Source of the DNA: Nitrososphaeraceae archaeon
GTDB lineage: Archaea > Thermoproteota > Nitrososphaeria > Nitrososphaerales > Nitrososphaeraceae
Assembly: GCA_016782315.1 (NCBI GenBank)
Contig: JADDOQ010000006.1
Location: 1-33,924 of the forward strand
Length of the DNA stretch: 33,924 nucleotides
Direction: 5' to 3'
Made by a program: the position numbers and the translations under genes. The notes beneath the pieces were generated by a model, which saw only the letters and a program-made list of their open reading frames with translations, did not search any database and was not told where the DNA came from. Of this stretch, positions 20,437-29,751 are shown in pieces (the first letter of the stretch is position 1; each line of letters starts with the position of its first letter).

Positions 20437-20486
20437 TTTCCAGTCTCTCAAAGGTGTACGATGAAATCATAATTTAATTTTACCTT

Positions 20487-20825
20487 TTATGTTATTATTT
20501 TATCCATTAGGAAATACTGTTTGTTGCCTGTTTTATTATCTTCATGATAGTGTTTTAAATAAATTTTGCCTTGGTTTCTCCTCTCTAAACTGTTTTTCAA
20601 CGAACCATATGGATAATGGTAATGCCATACGTCATAGTCTTTTTTTAATTTTTTAAAAAGTTTCCATTGGGCAATAGGCGATCTATAGTTGACTTTAATG
20701 CCTCCAAATTGTTTGTATATTGCATCATTGAAAACAAAAACATCTGCGGAATGCCCTTGCTTTTTTTGGTACTCTGCAATCGTGGATGGTACACCCAATA
20801 TGTTGTTTATGTGTGCGATTCTCAT
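20487..20825 (-). pseudogene. truncated GT4-like glycosyltransferase (N-terminal portion only)
   Basis: MRIAHINNILGVPSTIAEYQKKQGHSADVFVFNDAIYKQFGG...DYDVWHYHYPYGSL...GKIYLKHYHEDNKTGNKQYFLMDKIIT*; stops after ~112 aa, with no C-terminal domain. Confidence 0.65.
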
Positions 20826-20913
20826 GGACAAACTGGTTTATCTGCTATATTGTAAATATTTTGATATACGATCCTGTTATCTTGATTGGTGTTAGTTGGT
20901 CACCATCACTCAA

Positions 20914-20994
20914 ATGGTGCCTGTTTGTGCAAACTGTGGCATTGATACATGCAATTTTGATCAAATACGGACAGACCACTCATGTTGTAATTAA
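20914..20994 (+). CDS. possible Cys-rich microprotein (26 aa)
   Basis: MVPVCANCGIDTCNFDQIRTDHSCCN*: CxxC, one Cys and a CC pair. Confidence 0.2.
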   Translation: MVPVCANCGIDTCNFDQIRTDHSCCN

Positions 20995-21280
20995 GGGTAT
21001 ACAAACTATTCTGCGCTGTCATTATTTACACTTTACCGACCATATGCGGGCATTGTTTGCAGCATAAACTAAAATTGCTAAAAACTTGTCATGTTGAACG
21101 CCACTTTAGTTTATCTGTTAATTGAATCCTTTTTGAAGGCAATGGGTAGCTAAAGTTTTTTCATTTAAAATTCTAAGGGACAGATGGAACTTTCCAAATC
21201 ACCCAATCTGCTTTTCTGCTTGTTTTTCTTTTGAATACAGCACAGTGGGATTCTCAAATAACCTTTTGGCTAAATATGGC

Positions 21281-22495
21281 CTAAAAATATTCTGATATTC
21301 TTTTTTGTTCTTTGACGCATTGGTATATCCTGCTGTTTCTAATCCACTCATTTTTTGATATGGATAGGGAAGAAACGGCAAATGAAAGGGCGTTCTCAAG
21401 ATTTTCAAATTCCCTGAAAGGGCCTTTTAGGGCTTCTCTAATTCCTTCGCGTATCTGCCAAACCCCAACTGGAAATATGTACTGTGGGTGTATTTCCCTT
21501 AAAACCAATGCAGCTGCCTTTCTTTTTACTTTATTTAGGTGCTCAGCTATTGACAGCCTGCCTGCAAAATATGCCCCAGCTATATGTGGATAGTGATTCA
21601 AGCCCCTGACATCTTCAAAGTCTGAACCCATTCCTATGTTTCCTTTGCTGTCCAGCCACCCCTCCTGCATCTCAAAGGACCATGTGCTAAAGGGAATCAA
21701 AACAACTGAATAATGATTGTCTAAATGAGAATATTTGTATACCTCAAACAAATCAACAGGCTGATAGTTTTCTATTATTGTCTTTTTAATCAAATTTGCA
21801 GAAATTGTGCTGTCTGTAGCAGAAATACTCCATTTGGTTGGTACCAACTTTCTATTTTTTTTTAACCCGACCATCCCCAGGCTCAAAATGCGGTTAATTT
21901 TGCTAATTTCTACCCCCTCATGATATAAGTTCATTACAGAGTCTTTTGAGGGCAAATCTTTATCGTAGAAGACCTTTTCAATTCTTTTGTCTACTGAAAA
22001 TGACGAACTTGCCTTGAAATTCTTTAAGGGTGCAGTCAAACCATAGGGTGCAGAGTCTTCATCAATGCCCGTGTTTTTCTTTTGTTCCATGTCAATAAAT
22101 GGAACCTTTTCAAATAACAACTCACTTTCAGCAGGTGAATTTGCCATGGCCACCTCTTGCAATGATTCTATCTGTTTCCCTGAAGTCGTATGCGCATCGA
22201 TATCAAATACCCCTCTAACAAGGGACATCCTATAACTTGCAATTTCCGCCAAGTTTTTTCCGAGCCATTTCTCTGGGCTGTCAAATATTGAGGTATCGCC
22301 ATGCAATGGTGGGATCATTGGTCCAACTTTTACCTTGGGATATCCGTATGCGCCTACAAAAACTGATGGGGGTGTCGCGCCAGAAAGATTTTTTGCCGTG
22401 AATTTCGTTGCATTTGAGTTAAGGAATGCAAGCCATCTGTTTTCTAGGGTTTTTTTTATTTCTAGTATGGTTGGCATATTCTCTAGTAGCGACAA
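21281..22495 (-). CDS. Nre family archaeal DNA repair protein with C-terminal PIP box
   Basis: SVFVGAYGYPKVKVGPMIPP, RMSLVRGVFDID, APYGLTAPLKNFK, ILSLGMVGLKKNRKLVPTKWSISATDSTIS (Nre signatures). C-terminus ends QKRISEYF. Confidence 0.9.
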   Translation of the reverse strand: MSLLENMPTILEIKKTLENRWLAFLNSNATKFTAKNLSGATPPSVFVGAYGYPKVKVGPMIPPLHGDTSIFDSPEKWLGKNLAEIASYRMSLVRGVFDIDAHTTSGKQIESLQEVAMANSPAESELLFEKVPFIDMEQKKNTGIDEDSAPYGLTAPLKNFKASSSFSVDKRIEKVFYDKDLPSKDSVMNLYHEGVEISKINRILSLGMVGLKKNRKLVPTKWSISATDSTISANLIKKTIIENYQPVDLFEVYKYSHLDNHYSVVLIPFSTWSFEMQEGWLDSKGNIGMGSDFEDVRGLNHYPHIAGAYFAGRLSIAEHLNKVKRKAAALVLREIHPQYIFPVGVWQIREGIREALKGPFREFENLENALSFAVSSLSISKNEWIRNSRIYQCVKEQKRISEYF

Positions 22496-22560
22496 TATCT
22501 AAATATGAAAGAAATATCGCATGGTGAATTTCGCAATACTTTTGATTCCATCTGCCATTT

Positions 22561-22584
22561 GTTTGAGTTTGAGTTTGAGTTTGA
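22561..22584. repeat. hexanucleotide tandem repeat (GTTTGA)4
   Basis: gtttgagtttgagtttgagtttga, followed by the near-copy ttttga. Confidence 0.9.
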
Positions 22585-22770
22585 TTTTGATAGAATATGG
22601 TTGAAAGTAAACTCTAAACAAAAACTAGATAGAGACTATTGTTGTTGGTATGATTTTTTTCCACTCCTGTCAAAAAATGGTTGATTTTCTTGTTGTATTT
22701 CTATAATTCTTTTTAATCGATTCATATCTTTTGCTTGGCATTCTTTTGTATTATTTAACAACTATGTGAT

Positions 22771-22926
22771 CTAGTTTTCTTCTATTTCTGTTATTTTTTC
22801 GTCAGGGTGTTTGATAACTTTTATCTTGCAATTTCTACATTCATAGTAATTAGTGTCACGAGAATGGCTAATGGAGCCATTTAACCATATCATTAGATTC
22901 CCGCATCTTAAACATGACATAGTCAT
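22771..22926 (-). CDS. small zinc-ribbon protein
   Basis: MTMSCLRCGNLMIWLNGSISHSRDTNYYECRNCKIKVIKHPDEKITEIEEN: CxxC...CxxC. The real start is likely internal to ORF 22771..23013. Confidence 0.6.
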   Translation of the reverse strand: MTMSCLRCGNLMIWLNGSISHSRDTNYYECRNCKIKVIKHPDEKITEIEEN

Positions 22927-23284
22927 ATGTATGTATACAAACCTTCTATTGTAATATAAAATTATTTGGAAATACAAAAACAAAAGAGGACACAAACAGT
23001 CTCTAGTTCTCAAATCTTTTGATGGTAATAGTTAATGAAACTCATAAACTGATTGTTTGGGAATCAATCATTAATGGAATGTGGTTACCTACGATATGCT
23101 ATATAGTAATTATTGTGGCTATCCGGCTACTGGTTTGAATTTTATATTCTATATCCTGTTATTATGGAATTGTGGAGTTGCTTTTATTTGTATTTTGATT
23201 TGCATTGTTGGGAATTTGGGTCATTATAACTTTTGAGTTGGATAAACTACACAATACTTTATATATTGCATAAATTATGTTCAA

Positions 23285-23506
23285 TTGATGTCTTTATTCA
23301 GTCAAAGAAAAGTTTTTAGTGAATATGATAATTCGAAAATAGCCATGGGCTTTTTAGCAGCTATTGTATTATTTGGTATTTTTGTTGTAGGATATGACCA
23401 AGGTCAAATGTTTAGTATTGTACAAGGCAATGAGGCATTTGATGCTAAATATCTGCATGAAGTTACTCATGATATGAGACATGCAGCTGGTTTTCCTTGT
23501 CATTAA
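23285..23506 (+). CDS. cbtB: CbtB family cobalt transporter subunit
   Basis: One TM plus C-terminal HDMRHAAGFPCH, the CbtB-type His-rich signature. Confidence 0.85.
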   Translation: MMSLFSQRKVFSEYDNSKIAMGFLAAIVLFGIFVVGYDQGQMFSIVQGNEAFDAKYLHEVTHDMRHAAGFPCH

Positions 23507-23557
23507 CTTTTCTTCATTTTTAGGTTGAATTTTTTATAGTCTTTGGAATAAATTTTA

Positions 23558-24311
23558 ATGAAATCCTTGACCTTTATCCTTATCTCTCTAGGTTCATGAG
23601 CATTGGCTGGTTTGATCTTGGCTGGAATGAACATGTTTGTAGTTGAACCTTTTGTTGATAAGGCCATAGGCCTGGAAACCGCAAAAGCAATTGATTTGGG
23701 AGAAAACGTTTCCACAGATGAACAAAATTTGTATAGAATTTGGCAAAAGCCAGGAAGTTTTGTTGGGGGATCTGTATTGGGTATGGCTTTTGGCACACTC
23801 CTTGGAATTGTTTATATGTTTTGCCGCAAAGCAATTCCATTTTCAAGCGACAGAAAAAGGGCGGTTTTTTTTGTCATTGGCTATGTGCTTGGTTTTATTT
23901 GTTGTTCCTTTCGTCAAGTATCCTGGAAATCCTCCCGCTGTTGGAAATCCCGATACCATTTGGTTAAGGGAGAGCATGTACATTGGATTTTTATCCGTAT
24001 CTGCCTTGTCTGCTTTATACCTTGGAATCCTATCTTACAATCTAAGGTATATCCAAAAGGCACCTATGATAATACCCTTGTTTTATGTTGTAGTAATCTC
24101 TGTCGCATTTGTTTTATTCCCGCCAAATCCTGATAAAATTTCCATACCTATGGATTTGGTAAATTCTTTTAGAGTTATGAGCGGATTAACCATGGTTGGC
24201 TTTTGGTTAGCACTTGGGGTTATTTTTGGATTTTATGGCACAAATACAAACCACATGATTCTTCAAAAATTAGCGCAATGTGATCCGCAGCTGTCTTTAT
24301 CTTTCTTTTAA
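23558..24311 (+). pseudogene. cbtA: CbtA family cobalt transporter subunit, interrupted by an in-frame TGA and a frameshift
   Basis: MKSLTFILISLGS*ALAGLILAGMNMFVVEPFVDKAIG...FVGGSVLGMAFGTLLGIVYMFCRKAI (frame 2), then LFVVPFVKYPGNPPAVGNPDTIWLRESMYIGF... (frame 0). TGA at 23597-23599; the frame switch is between about 23866 and 23920. Confidence 0.8.
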
Positions 24312-24653
24312 TTGTTTTATGATTGTCATCTAAGGCTGTACCGTTATTCAACATCGTATAGATTGCCATTGATATGCGTTCTATGTATTACATATCTATG
24401 CCAAATGGCAATATTGGACAAGTTTTTTTTCGACCTGTATCTGTCTCTGTATTTGTCATTGTTAATATTGGTTTGGTGTGTTATTCTTGGAGTTAGGGCG
24501 ATTAGGAAATTTAATGATTACATTATGCAAATAAAATCTTGCAATTAAATTTATGATTTTTGGTGTAATGTTTTTTTTTGGCTTTTGTACGTTTTGATTT
24601 TTTTCGGAACTAACTAATATAATAAACATTATGATCAACTATAGATCGAATAC

Positions 24654-25808
24654 ATGAGAAAAAAAATTAAAGTTGCCATTGCCGGCGTGGGAAACTGTGC
24701 ATCCGCACTAATCCAGGGAATTGAGTATTACAATTCCAATGGGAATGACAGCTCCATGAACCCGGACCTCAAAATCAAAGAGAGTGACGGTCAATCTTCG
24801 ATGAAAGATACTGCTAATTCATCATCTACCGACAATCACATTGGACTTACCTCATATAATATTGGGGGATATGAGCCAGGAGATATTGAATTTGTTGCAG
24901 CATTTGATATTGCTGACACAAAGGTTGGGTTGGATTTGTCAGATGCCATTTTCGCATCTCCAAACAATGCCATTAAAATAATTGATGTTCCAAATTTTGA
25001 TGTAAAGGTCCAAAAGGGGGATGTATTGGATGGGGCTGGAAAACACTTTTCAGAAAAAGTGACCATTTCCGATAAACAAACTACTGACATAGCACAAGTA
25101 TTAAAGGATACAAATGCTGATGTATTGGTTAACTATTTGCCTGTAGGCAGTAGAACCGCGACCCGAAATTATGCGGAAAAATGCCTGGAGTCGGGTGTTG
25201 CTTTCGTTAATGCCATACCTGTTTTTGTTGCATCTGATACCAATTGGCAAAAACGTTTCGTTGAAAAAAACATTCCTTGTGCAGGTGATGATGTAATGAG
25301 TCAGTTGGGTGCGACTGTTGTTCATAAAACCCTTGCAAAATTATGGGTTGATAGGGGCGTAATAATCGACGAAACATACCAACTAAACGTTGGCGGAGAT
25401 ATGGATTTTTATAATATGTTGGATGAAGACCGGCTGGAAGATAAGAGAGTTAGCAAAACATCTGCGGTAAGGGCCATGGTTCCATATGACATTCCGATGA
25501 GGATAGGGCCTTCTGATTACGTAAGCTTCTTAAAAAACGATAAGGTTTGCTATATTTACATGAAAGGCAGGTTCTTCGGTAAGGTCCCAGTGGAACTTGA
25601 CTTAAAGCTTAGAGTTCCTGACGCCTATAACAGTTCGGGTGTAATGATAGATGCACTTCGTGCCTCTAAAATTGCATTGGATAGAAACATATCGGGCCCA
25701 TTGGAGAGTATTTCAGCTTTTTGCTTCAAACACCCGCCAATCCAGATGCCTTATTCACAAGCCAAATCCAATTTTATGGATTTTGTTAATGGGAAAAGAG
25801 ATCGATAA
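24654..25808 (+). CDS. ino1: myo-inositol-1-phosphate synthase
   Basis: KVAIAGVGNCASALIQGIEYY, GDIEFVAAFDIADTKVGLDLSDAI, NYLPVGSRTATRNYAEKCLESGVAFVNAIPVFVAS, LNVGGDMDFYNMLDEDRLEDKRVSKT. Confidence 0.95.
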   Translation: MRKKIKVAIAGVGNCASALIQGIEYYNSNGNDSSMNPDLKIKESDGQSSMKDTANSSSTDNHIGLTSYNIGGYEPGDIEFVAAFDIADTKVGLDLSDAIFASPNNAIKIIDVPNFDVKVQKGDVLDGAGKHFSEKVTISDKQTTDIAQVLKDTNADVLVNYLPVGSRTATRNYAEKCLESGVAFVNAIPVFVASDTNWQKRFVEKNIPCAGDDVMSQLGATVVHKTLAKLWVDRGVIIDETYQLNVGGDMDFYNMLDEDRLEDKRVSKTSAVRAMVPYDIPMRIGPSDYVSFLKNDKVCYIYMKGRFFGKVPVELDLKLRVPDAYNSSGVMIDALRASKIALDRNISGPLESISAFCFKHPPIQMPYSQAKSNFMDFVNGKRDR

Positions 25809-25851
25809 TAGATAAAAAAACAACACGCCAAAATTCTTTTATCTGGATGTA

Positions 25852-26937
25852 TCACGGCTTGATTAAATACGTTGGTTTTGCTAAATCCGTGATATCTATC
25901 CAACACTTGGCTAACTTATCAAGACATGATATGATATTTACAACTGCTATTATGGATGTCTCATTTATTAAAATGTCCTTGTTGGATTTGATGTTTTTTT
26001 TTAGTTCTGAAAGTGAAACCTTGAACTCTTCATAGTTTTCTATTACCTTGAAAGCTTTTACCCTACTCATTTTGGTAAAAGCCTCAATTGAATAAATCTG
26101 CATCTCCTCAAGTGAGTAGCCCGTCTTTCTTATCAGTGCTGCTAGTTGTTTATCTTCTTTAACTTCTGTGAAATATGCCGTTAATTCTGTTATCAAATCT
26201 CCGGCGGTTTCCAGATAATTGGCGGCAATTCTATAGTCTAGCATGTCTATGCTGCTTAAGTTTAAAATGCTGGCTAGTTTTTTGTTCATGATTGCAGTTC
26301 TTATCAGCCTTACAATCAGGAAATACTGCCTGTCTATTTCATCGTCTCTACTTGCTATCTTTTTTTTTAGGTCCAGATTGAATTTGCCATCTAACGAATA
26401 AATCGTTTCTCTAAACATCCCTGTAATCATCGAATTCATCATGTTCAATATTTTTTCGATATTTAGGGTTTTTGCATCCAAAAGAAATTGCAGGTTTATG
26501 TTATAGTTGTTTTCGTCAACTATTTCCAAACCAATTAATTTTCTAATGGATTTCTTTATTGTTTCACTGTCCTCAAATGATATGGACTCTTTGGATTTTA
26601 TGTTTATTATGTTATACCCTAATAGGTATGCGCCAAAAATCTTGTTTAGTAGAATTTTTATGTCTTTTGTGTCCTTTCCAACACTTGAGATTTCCCCATC
26701 TTTGTTATTGACCTTGTCATTTTGTACTCCTAATTCCGAGTTGTTGTATTGGTAGCTAAATTCAATTTTTATTTCCTCTTCTTGGTTGTTGTTATAAATT
26801 GAGATGGAGTTGTCGTTATTGGTTTCTACACTTACGTTTTTACCTTTGGCTAAATAGTTTTTTTTTACCCAATCCACTGGTAGCGAAATTAAAATGCTGC
26901 TTCCTATTTGTTGTAATGAACGAATATAAATTGTCAT
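25852..26937 (-). CDS. AbrB-like N-terminus + PhoU domain protein (phosphate uptake regulator-like)
   Basis: N-terminal RSLQQIGSSILISLPVDWVKKNYLAKGKNVSVE (AbrB-like) followed by PhoU-like helical repeats (RDDEIDRQYFLIVRLIRTAI). Confidence 0.85.
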   Translation of the reverse strand: MTIYIRSLQQIGSSILISLPVDWVKKNYLAKGKNVSVETNNDNSISIYNNNQEEEIKIEFSYQYNNSELGVQNDKVNNKDGEISSVGKDTKDIKILLNKIFGAYLLGYNIINIKSKESISFEDSETIKKSIRKLIGLEIVDENNYNINLQFLLDAKTLNIEKILNMMNSMITGMFRETIYSLDGKFNLDLKKKIASRDDEIDRQYFLIVRLIRTAIMNKKLASILNLSSIDMLDYRIAANYLETAGDLITELTAYFTEVKEDKQLAALIRKTGYSLEEMQIYSIEAFTKMSRVKAFKVIENYEEFKVSLSELKKNIKSNKDILINETSIIAVVNIISCLDKLAKCWIDITDLAKPTYLIKP

Positions 26938-26938
26938 G

Positions 26939-26960
26939 ATTAATATATACTGATATTAAT
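26939..26960 (+). promoter_or_regulatory. 22-bp inverted repeat in the PhoU/CoA-operon divergent promoter region
   Basis: ATTAATAT-ATACTG-ATATTAAT, perfect 8-bp arms, immediately upstream of the phoU-like ATG. Confidence 0.4.
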
Positions 26961-27007
26961 TAATTATACTATATTTTTATATCTTCTGAAAGTATATCAA
27001 AACTAAA

Positions 27008-27967
27008 ATGGTTATAGTAGCTCAACAGCCAGTATCGATTGCAAAGGCCTTTAGCCCAGGTCATATCACTGGTTTCTTTGCTACTGATAAAACATTACAG
27101 TCATTGCATCCAAATTTTAACGGTTCGTTAGGTGGTGGTTTCAGTATTGGCAAAGGAATGACCACAACTGTTAAAGTCTATAAAGATAATACTAAAAATT
27201 ATAGTATTTTACTAAACGGCGTCAACTCTGTTGATTCTACGGTTTCTAAATTCGTTATAGAGCACTATCTTAGTATGGTCCATGAACCAATTTTTATTTC
27301 GGTGGAGCATGAATCTGAAATACCAATTGGTTACGGGTTGGGTTCAAGTGGCTCAGCTGCACTAAGCCTTTCATATGCTCTAAACCATGCACTAAAGACA
27401 AATTTGACAAACATTCAAGCAGCCCAAATTGCCCATACCGCAGATGTTGTTTGTAAAACTGGACTTGGGACTGTAATCTCTGAGTTTACAGGCGGCTTTG
27501 AAATTCGAACCAGTTTTGGAGGCCCCGGAATAGGAAAGGTATTGAAGATACCCATTTCATCTGGATATTGTGCTGCAATACTTTGCATAAAACCAATCAA
27601 TACTGCACGCTTAATGGACAACTCTCAATTATCTTGCAAAAAAAACTTATTGGACGAATTGGGAAGGGAGATGGTCCATATACTAAAACAAAACCCAAGC
27701 ATTGATACTTTTTTAGAACTGTCTAATCGCTTTGCTGATGAGTTCGGCCTTTTAGGTGGTTATTGCAAAGAGCCATTTTTATCCCTGAAGTCTATTGAAA
27801 TAAAAAGCAGTGTTGCTTTGTTTGGTCATGCTCTTTTTACTATTGTAAAAAGACAAGATTTGCAAAAAGTAATTCGGGTGTTAAGCGGATTTAATGGGAA
27901 GTTAATTGTGTGCGATATTGATAATTCTGGAGCCAAACTGATTGATAAACCATATGACACCCAATAA
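27008..27967 (+). CDS. pantoate kinase (archaeal PoK, GHMP superfamily)
   Basis: AKAFSPGHITGFF, PIGYGLGSSGSAALSLSYALN (GHMP motif), GLGTVISEFTGGFEIRTSFGGPGIG. Confidence 0.92.
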   Translation: MVIVAQQPVSIAKAFSPGHITGFFATDKTLQSLHPNFNGSLGGGFSIGKGMTTTVKVYKDNTKNYSILLNGVNSVDSTVSKFVIEHYLSMVHEPIFISVEHESEIPIGYGLGSSGSAALSLSYALNHALKTNLTNIQAAQIAHTADVVCKTGLGTVISEFTGGFEIRTSFGGPGIGKVLKIPISSGYCAAILCIKPINTARLMDNSQLSCKKNLLDELGREMVHILKQNPSIDTFLELSNRFADEFGLLGGYCKEPFLSLKSIEIKSSVALFGHALFTIVKRQDLQKVIRVLSGFNGKLIVCDIDNSGAKLIDKPYDTQ

Positions 27968-28769
27968 AACATTTGTACCAAAAAACCACCCTCGTTATTT
28001 TTCCTTAGCAATTAGAGAAAAACTAGTTGAGGGGTTTAAGAATGGCCTAGTGGCACACGAAGGCTTAATTGCGCATGGCAGGGGCGAATCCTTTGATTAT
28101 TTGTTAGGCGAGAAGACCACTGAACCTGCATTAAAATCTATTGATGCTGCTTCTGCCCTGTTCATGCTTGCGGATCTTCCCGTTTTATCTGTTAACGGAA
28201 ACACTGCAGCTTTGTGTGCTAAAGAAATATGCGAATTAAACCATCTATTGGAAAAATCTGTTGTAGAGGTAAACCTTTTCTATAGGACAAAAAAAAGAGA
28301 GGAATTAATTGCAAACGAAATAAGAAAATGCGGGCTGAAAAAAATTTTAGGCGTTGGAAGCGGCAATCTCGGAGAAATTCCTGAATTAGAGAGCAATAGG
28401 CGAAAAGTTGATCCGGGAGGAATCCTTATAGCGGATCTTGTTTTTGTTCCTTTGGAGGATGGTGATAGAACCATTGCTTTGAAAAAAATGAACAAAAAAG
28501 TCATAACCGTTGATCTTAATCCCCTATCAAGAACTTCTGTAACTGCTGATGTTTCTATTGTGGATAATATTGTTAGAGCTGTTCCCCAATTAATAAAATG
28601 CATAGAATACCATAGGAAAAATTCCACAAAAAAAGAGTTGCAAGAAATTGTAAGCAGCTATAACAACGAGGAAGTTTTACGGGACGGATTGGATATCATG
28701 AGGTCAAGTAAAATGTTGACTGCGTCTGAACATAAACGAATAAGTGATGAGAGATGTTTTGAGGTGTGA
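27954..28769 (+). CDS. 4-phosphopantoate--beta-alanine ligase (archaeal phosphopantothenate synthetase, DUF137)
   Basis: HPRYFSLAIREKLVEGFKNGLVAHEGLIAHGRGESFDYLLGEKT, LPVLSVNGNTAALC, VDLNPLSRTS. ORF track starts at 27942 (TTG); ATG at 27954. Overlaps the pantoate kinase 3' end. Confidence 0.92.
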   Translation: MTPNKTFVPKNHPRYFSLAIREKLVEGFKNGLVAHEGLIAHGRGESFDYLLGEKTTEPALKSIDAASALFMLADLPVLSVNGNTAALCAKEICELNHLLEKSVVEVNLFYRTKKREELIANEIRKCGLKKILGVGSGNLGEIPELESNRRKVDPGGILIADLVFVPLEDGDRTIALKKMNKKVITVDLNPLSRTSVTADVSIVDNIVRAVPQLIKCIEYHRKNSTKKELQEIVSSYNNEEVLRDGLDIMRSSKMLTASEHKRISDERCFEV

Positions 28770-28820
28770 TGGATATGTTTTTAAAATTAAGTGTTATACT
28801 GTAGATGTTCATAGAACAAC

Positions 28821-29693
28821 ATGCGAATAAGTATTACTGATATTAAGCAAAAAAAGAGTAAATCTGAAAAAATCGTGGTTGTTACTGCATATGATTATTC
28901 TACTGCAAAAATCTGTGATACTTCCGGAATCGAGATGATTTTAGTTGGGGATAGTGCCGGCATGGTTATGCTTGGATATGACAGTACAATTCCTGTTACT
29001 GTTGATGAAATGCTTGTATTTTGCAAAGGTGTTGTAAATGGGTCTAAAAATTCTTTAATTGTGGCAGACATGCCCTTTGGGTCATATCAGTCTGACTTAT
29101 CTTTAGCTTTTTCAAATGCCATTAAATTTATTAAACTTGGGTGTAGCGCAATAAAGGTAGAGGGTGGGCGCGGAGTCGTTCCCCTGGTTAAGCACCTTAC
29201 GCAGAATGGAATACCTGTAATGGGGCACATTGGCCTGAAGCCACAAACATCACCATTATGGGAAGGGTATAAAGTTCAAGGGAAGTCCTGCAACACTGCC
29301 GTTGATTTATTCCTTGATGCCTTGGAACTGGAAAAAGCCGGCGCTTTTAGTATAGTTCTGGAAATGGTTACATCTGAAATTGCAGAAAAAATTTCTCAAG
29401 GCGTATCAATTCCTACAATAGGCATAGGGTCTGGCAACAAATGTGACGGACAGGTACTTGTATTGCATGATTTGTTAGGCTTATACGATGTAATCAAGCC
29501 AAAGTTTGCAAAACGTTATGCTGAATCATACTCGTTATTCTCAACGGCAATAACAAACTATATTAGTGATGTGAAATCTGGAGGATTCCCTGATCCTCAG
29601 CACAGTTTTTCAATGTCTAAGGAGGAACTGCAAAATTTTGAAAATTATCTTTCTTCTCTAAAGGCCGGTAAAAAAGGAGATGGCGAAAAGTGA
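28821..29693 (+). CDS. panB: 3-methyl-2-oxobutanoate hydroxymethyltransferase
   Basis: VVTAYDYSTAKICDTSGIEMILVGDSAGMVMLGYDSTIPVTVDEML, VMGHIGLKPQ, PTIGIGSGNKCDGQVLVLHDLLG. Confidence 0.96.
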   Translation: MRISITDIKQKKSKSEKIVVVTAYDYSTAKICDTSGIEMILVGDSAGMVMLGYDSTIPVTVDEMLVFCKGVVNGSKNSLIVADMPFGSYQSDLSLAFSNAIKFIKLGCSAIKVEGGRGVVPLVKHLTQNGIPVMGHIGLKPQTSPLWEGYKVQGKSCNTAVDLFLDALELEKAGAFSIVLEMVTSEIAEKISQGVSIPTIGIGSGNKCDGQVLVLHDLLGLYDVIKPKFAKRYAESYSLFSTAITNYISDVKSGGFPDPQHSFSMSKEELQNFENYLSSLKAGKKGDGEK

Positions 29694-29751
29694 TTTACAA
29701 AAATAACCCATTTGTTGTTTTTATATGTGAAGTATATTTTGATGGTTGTCT

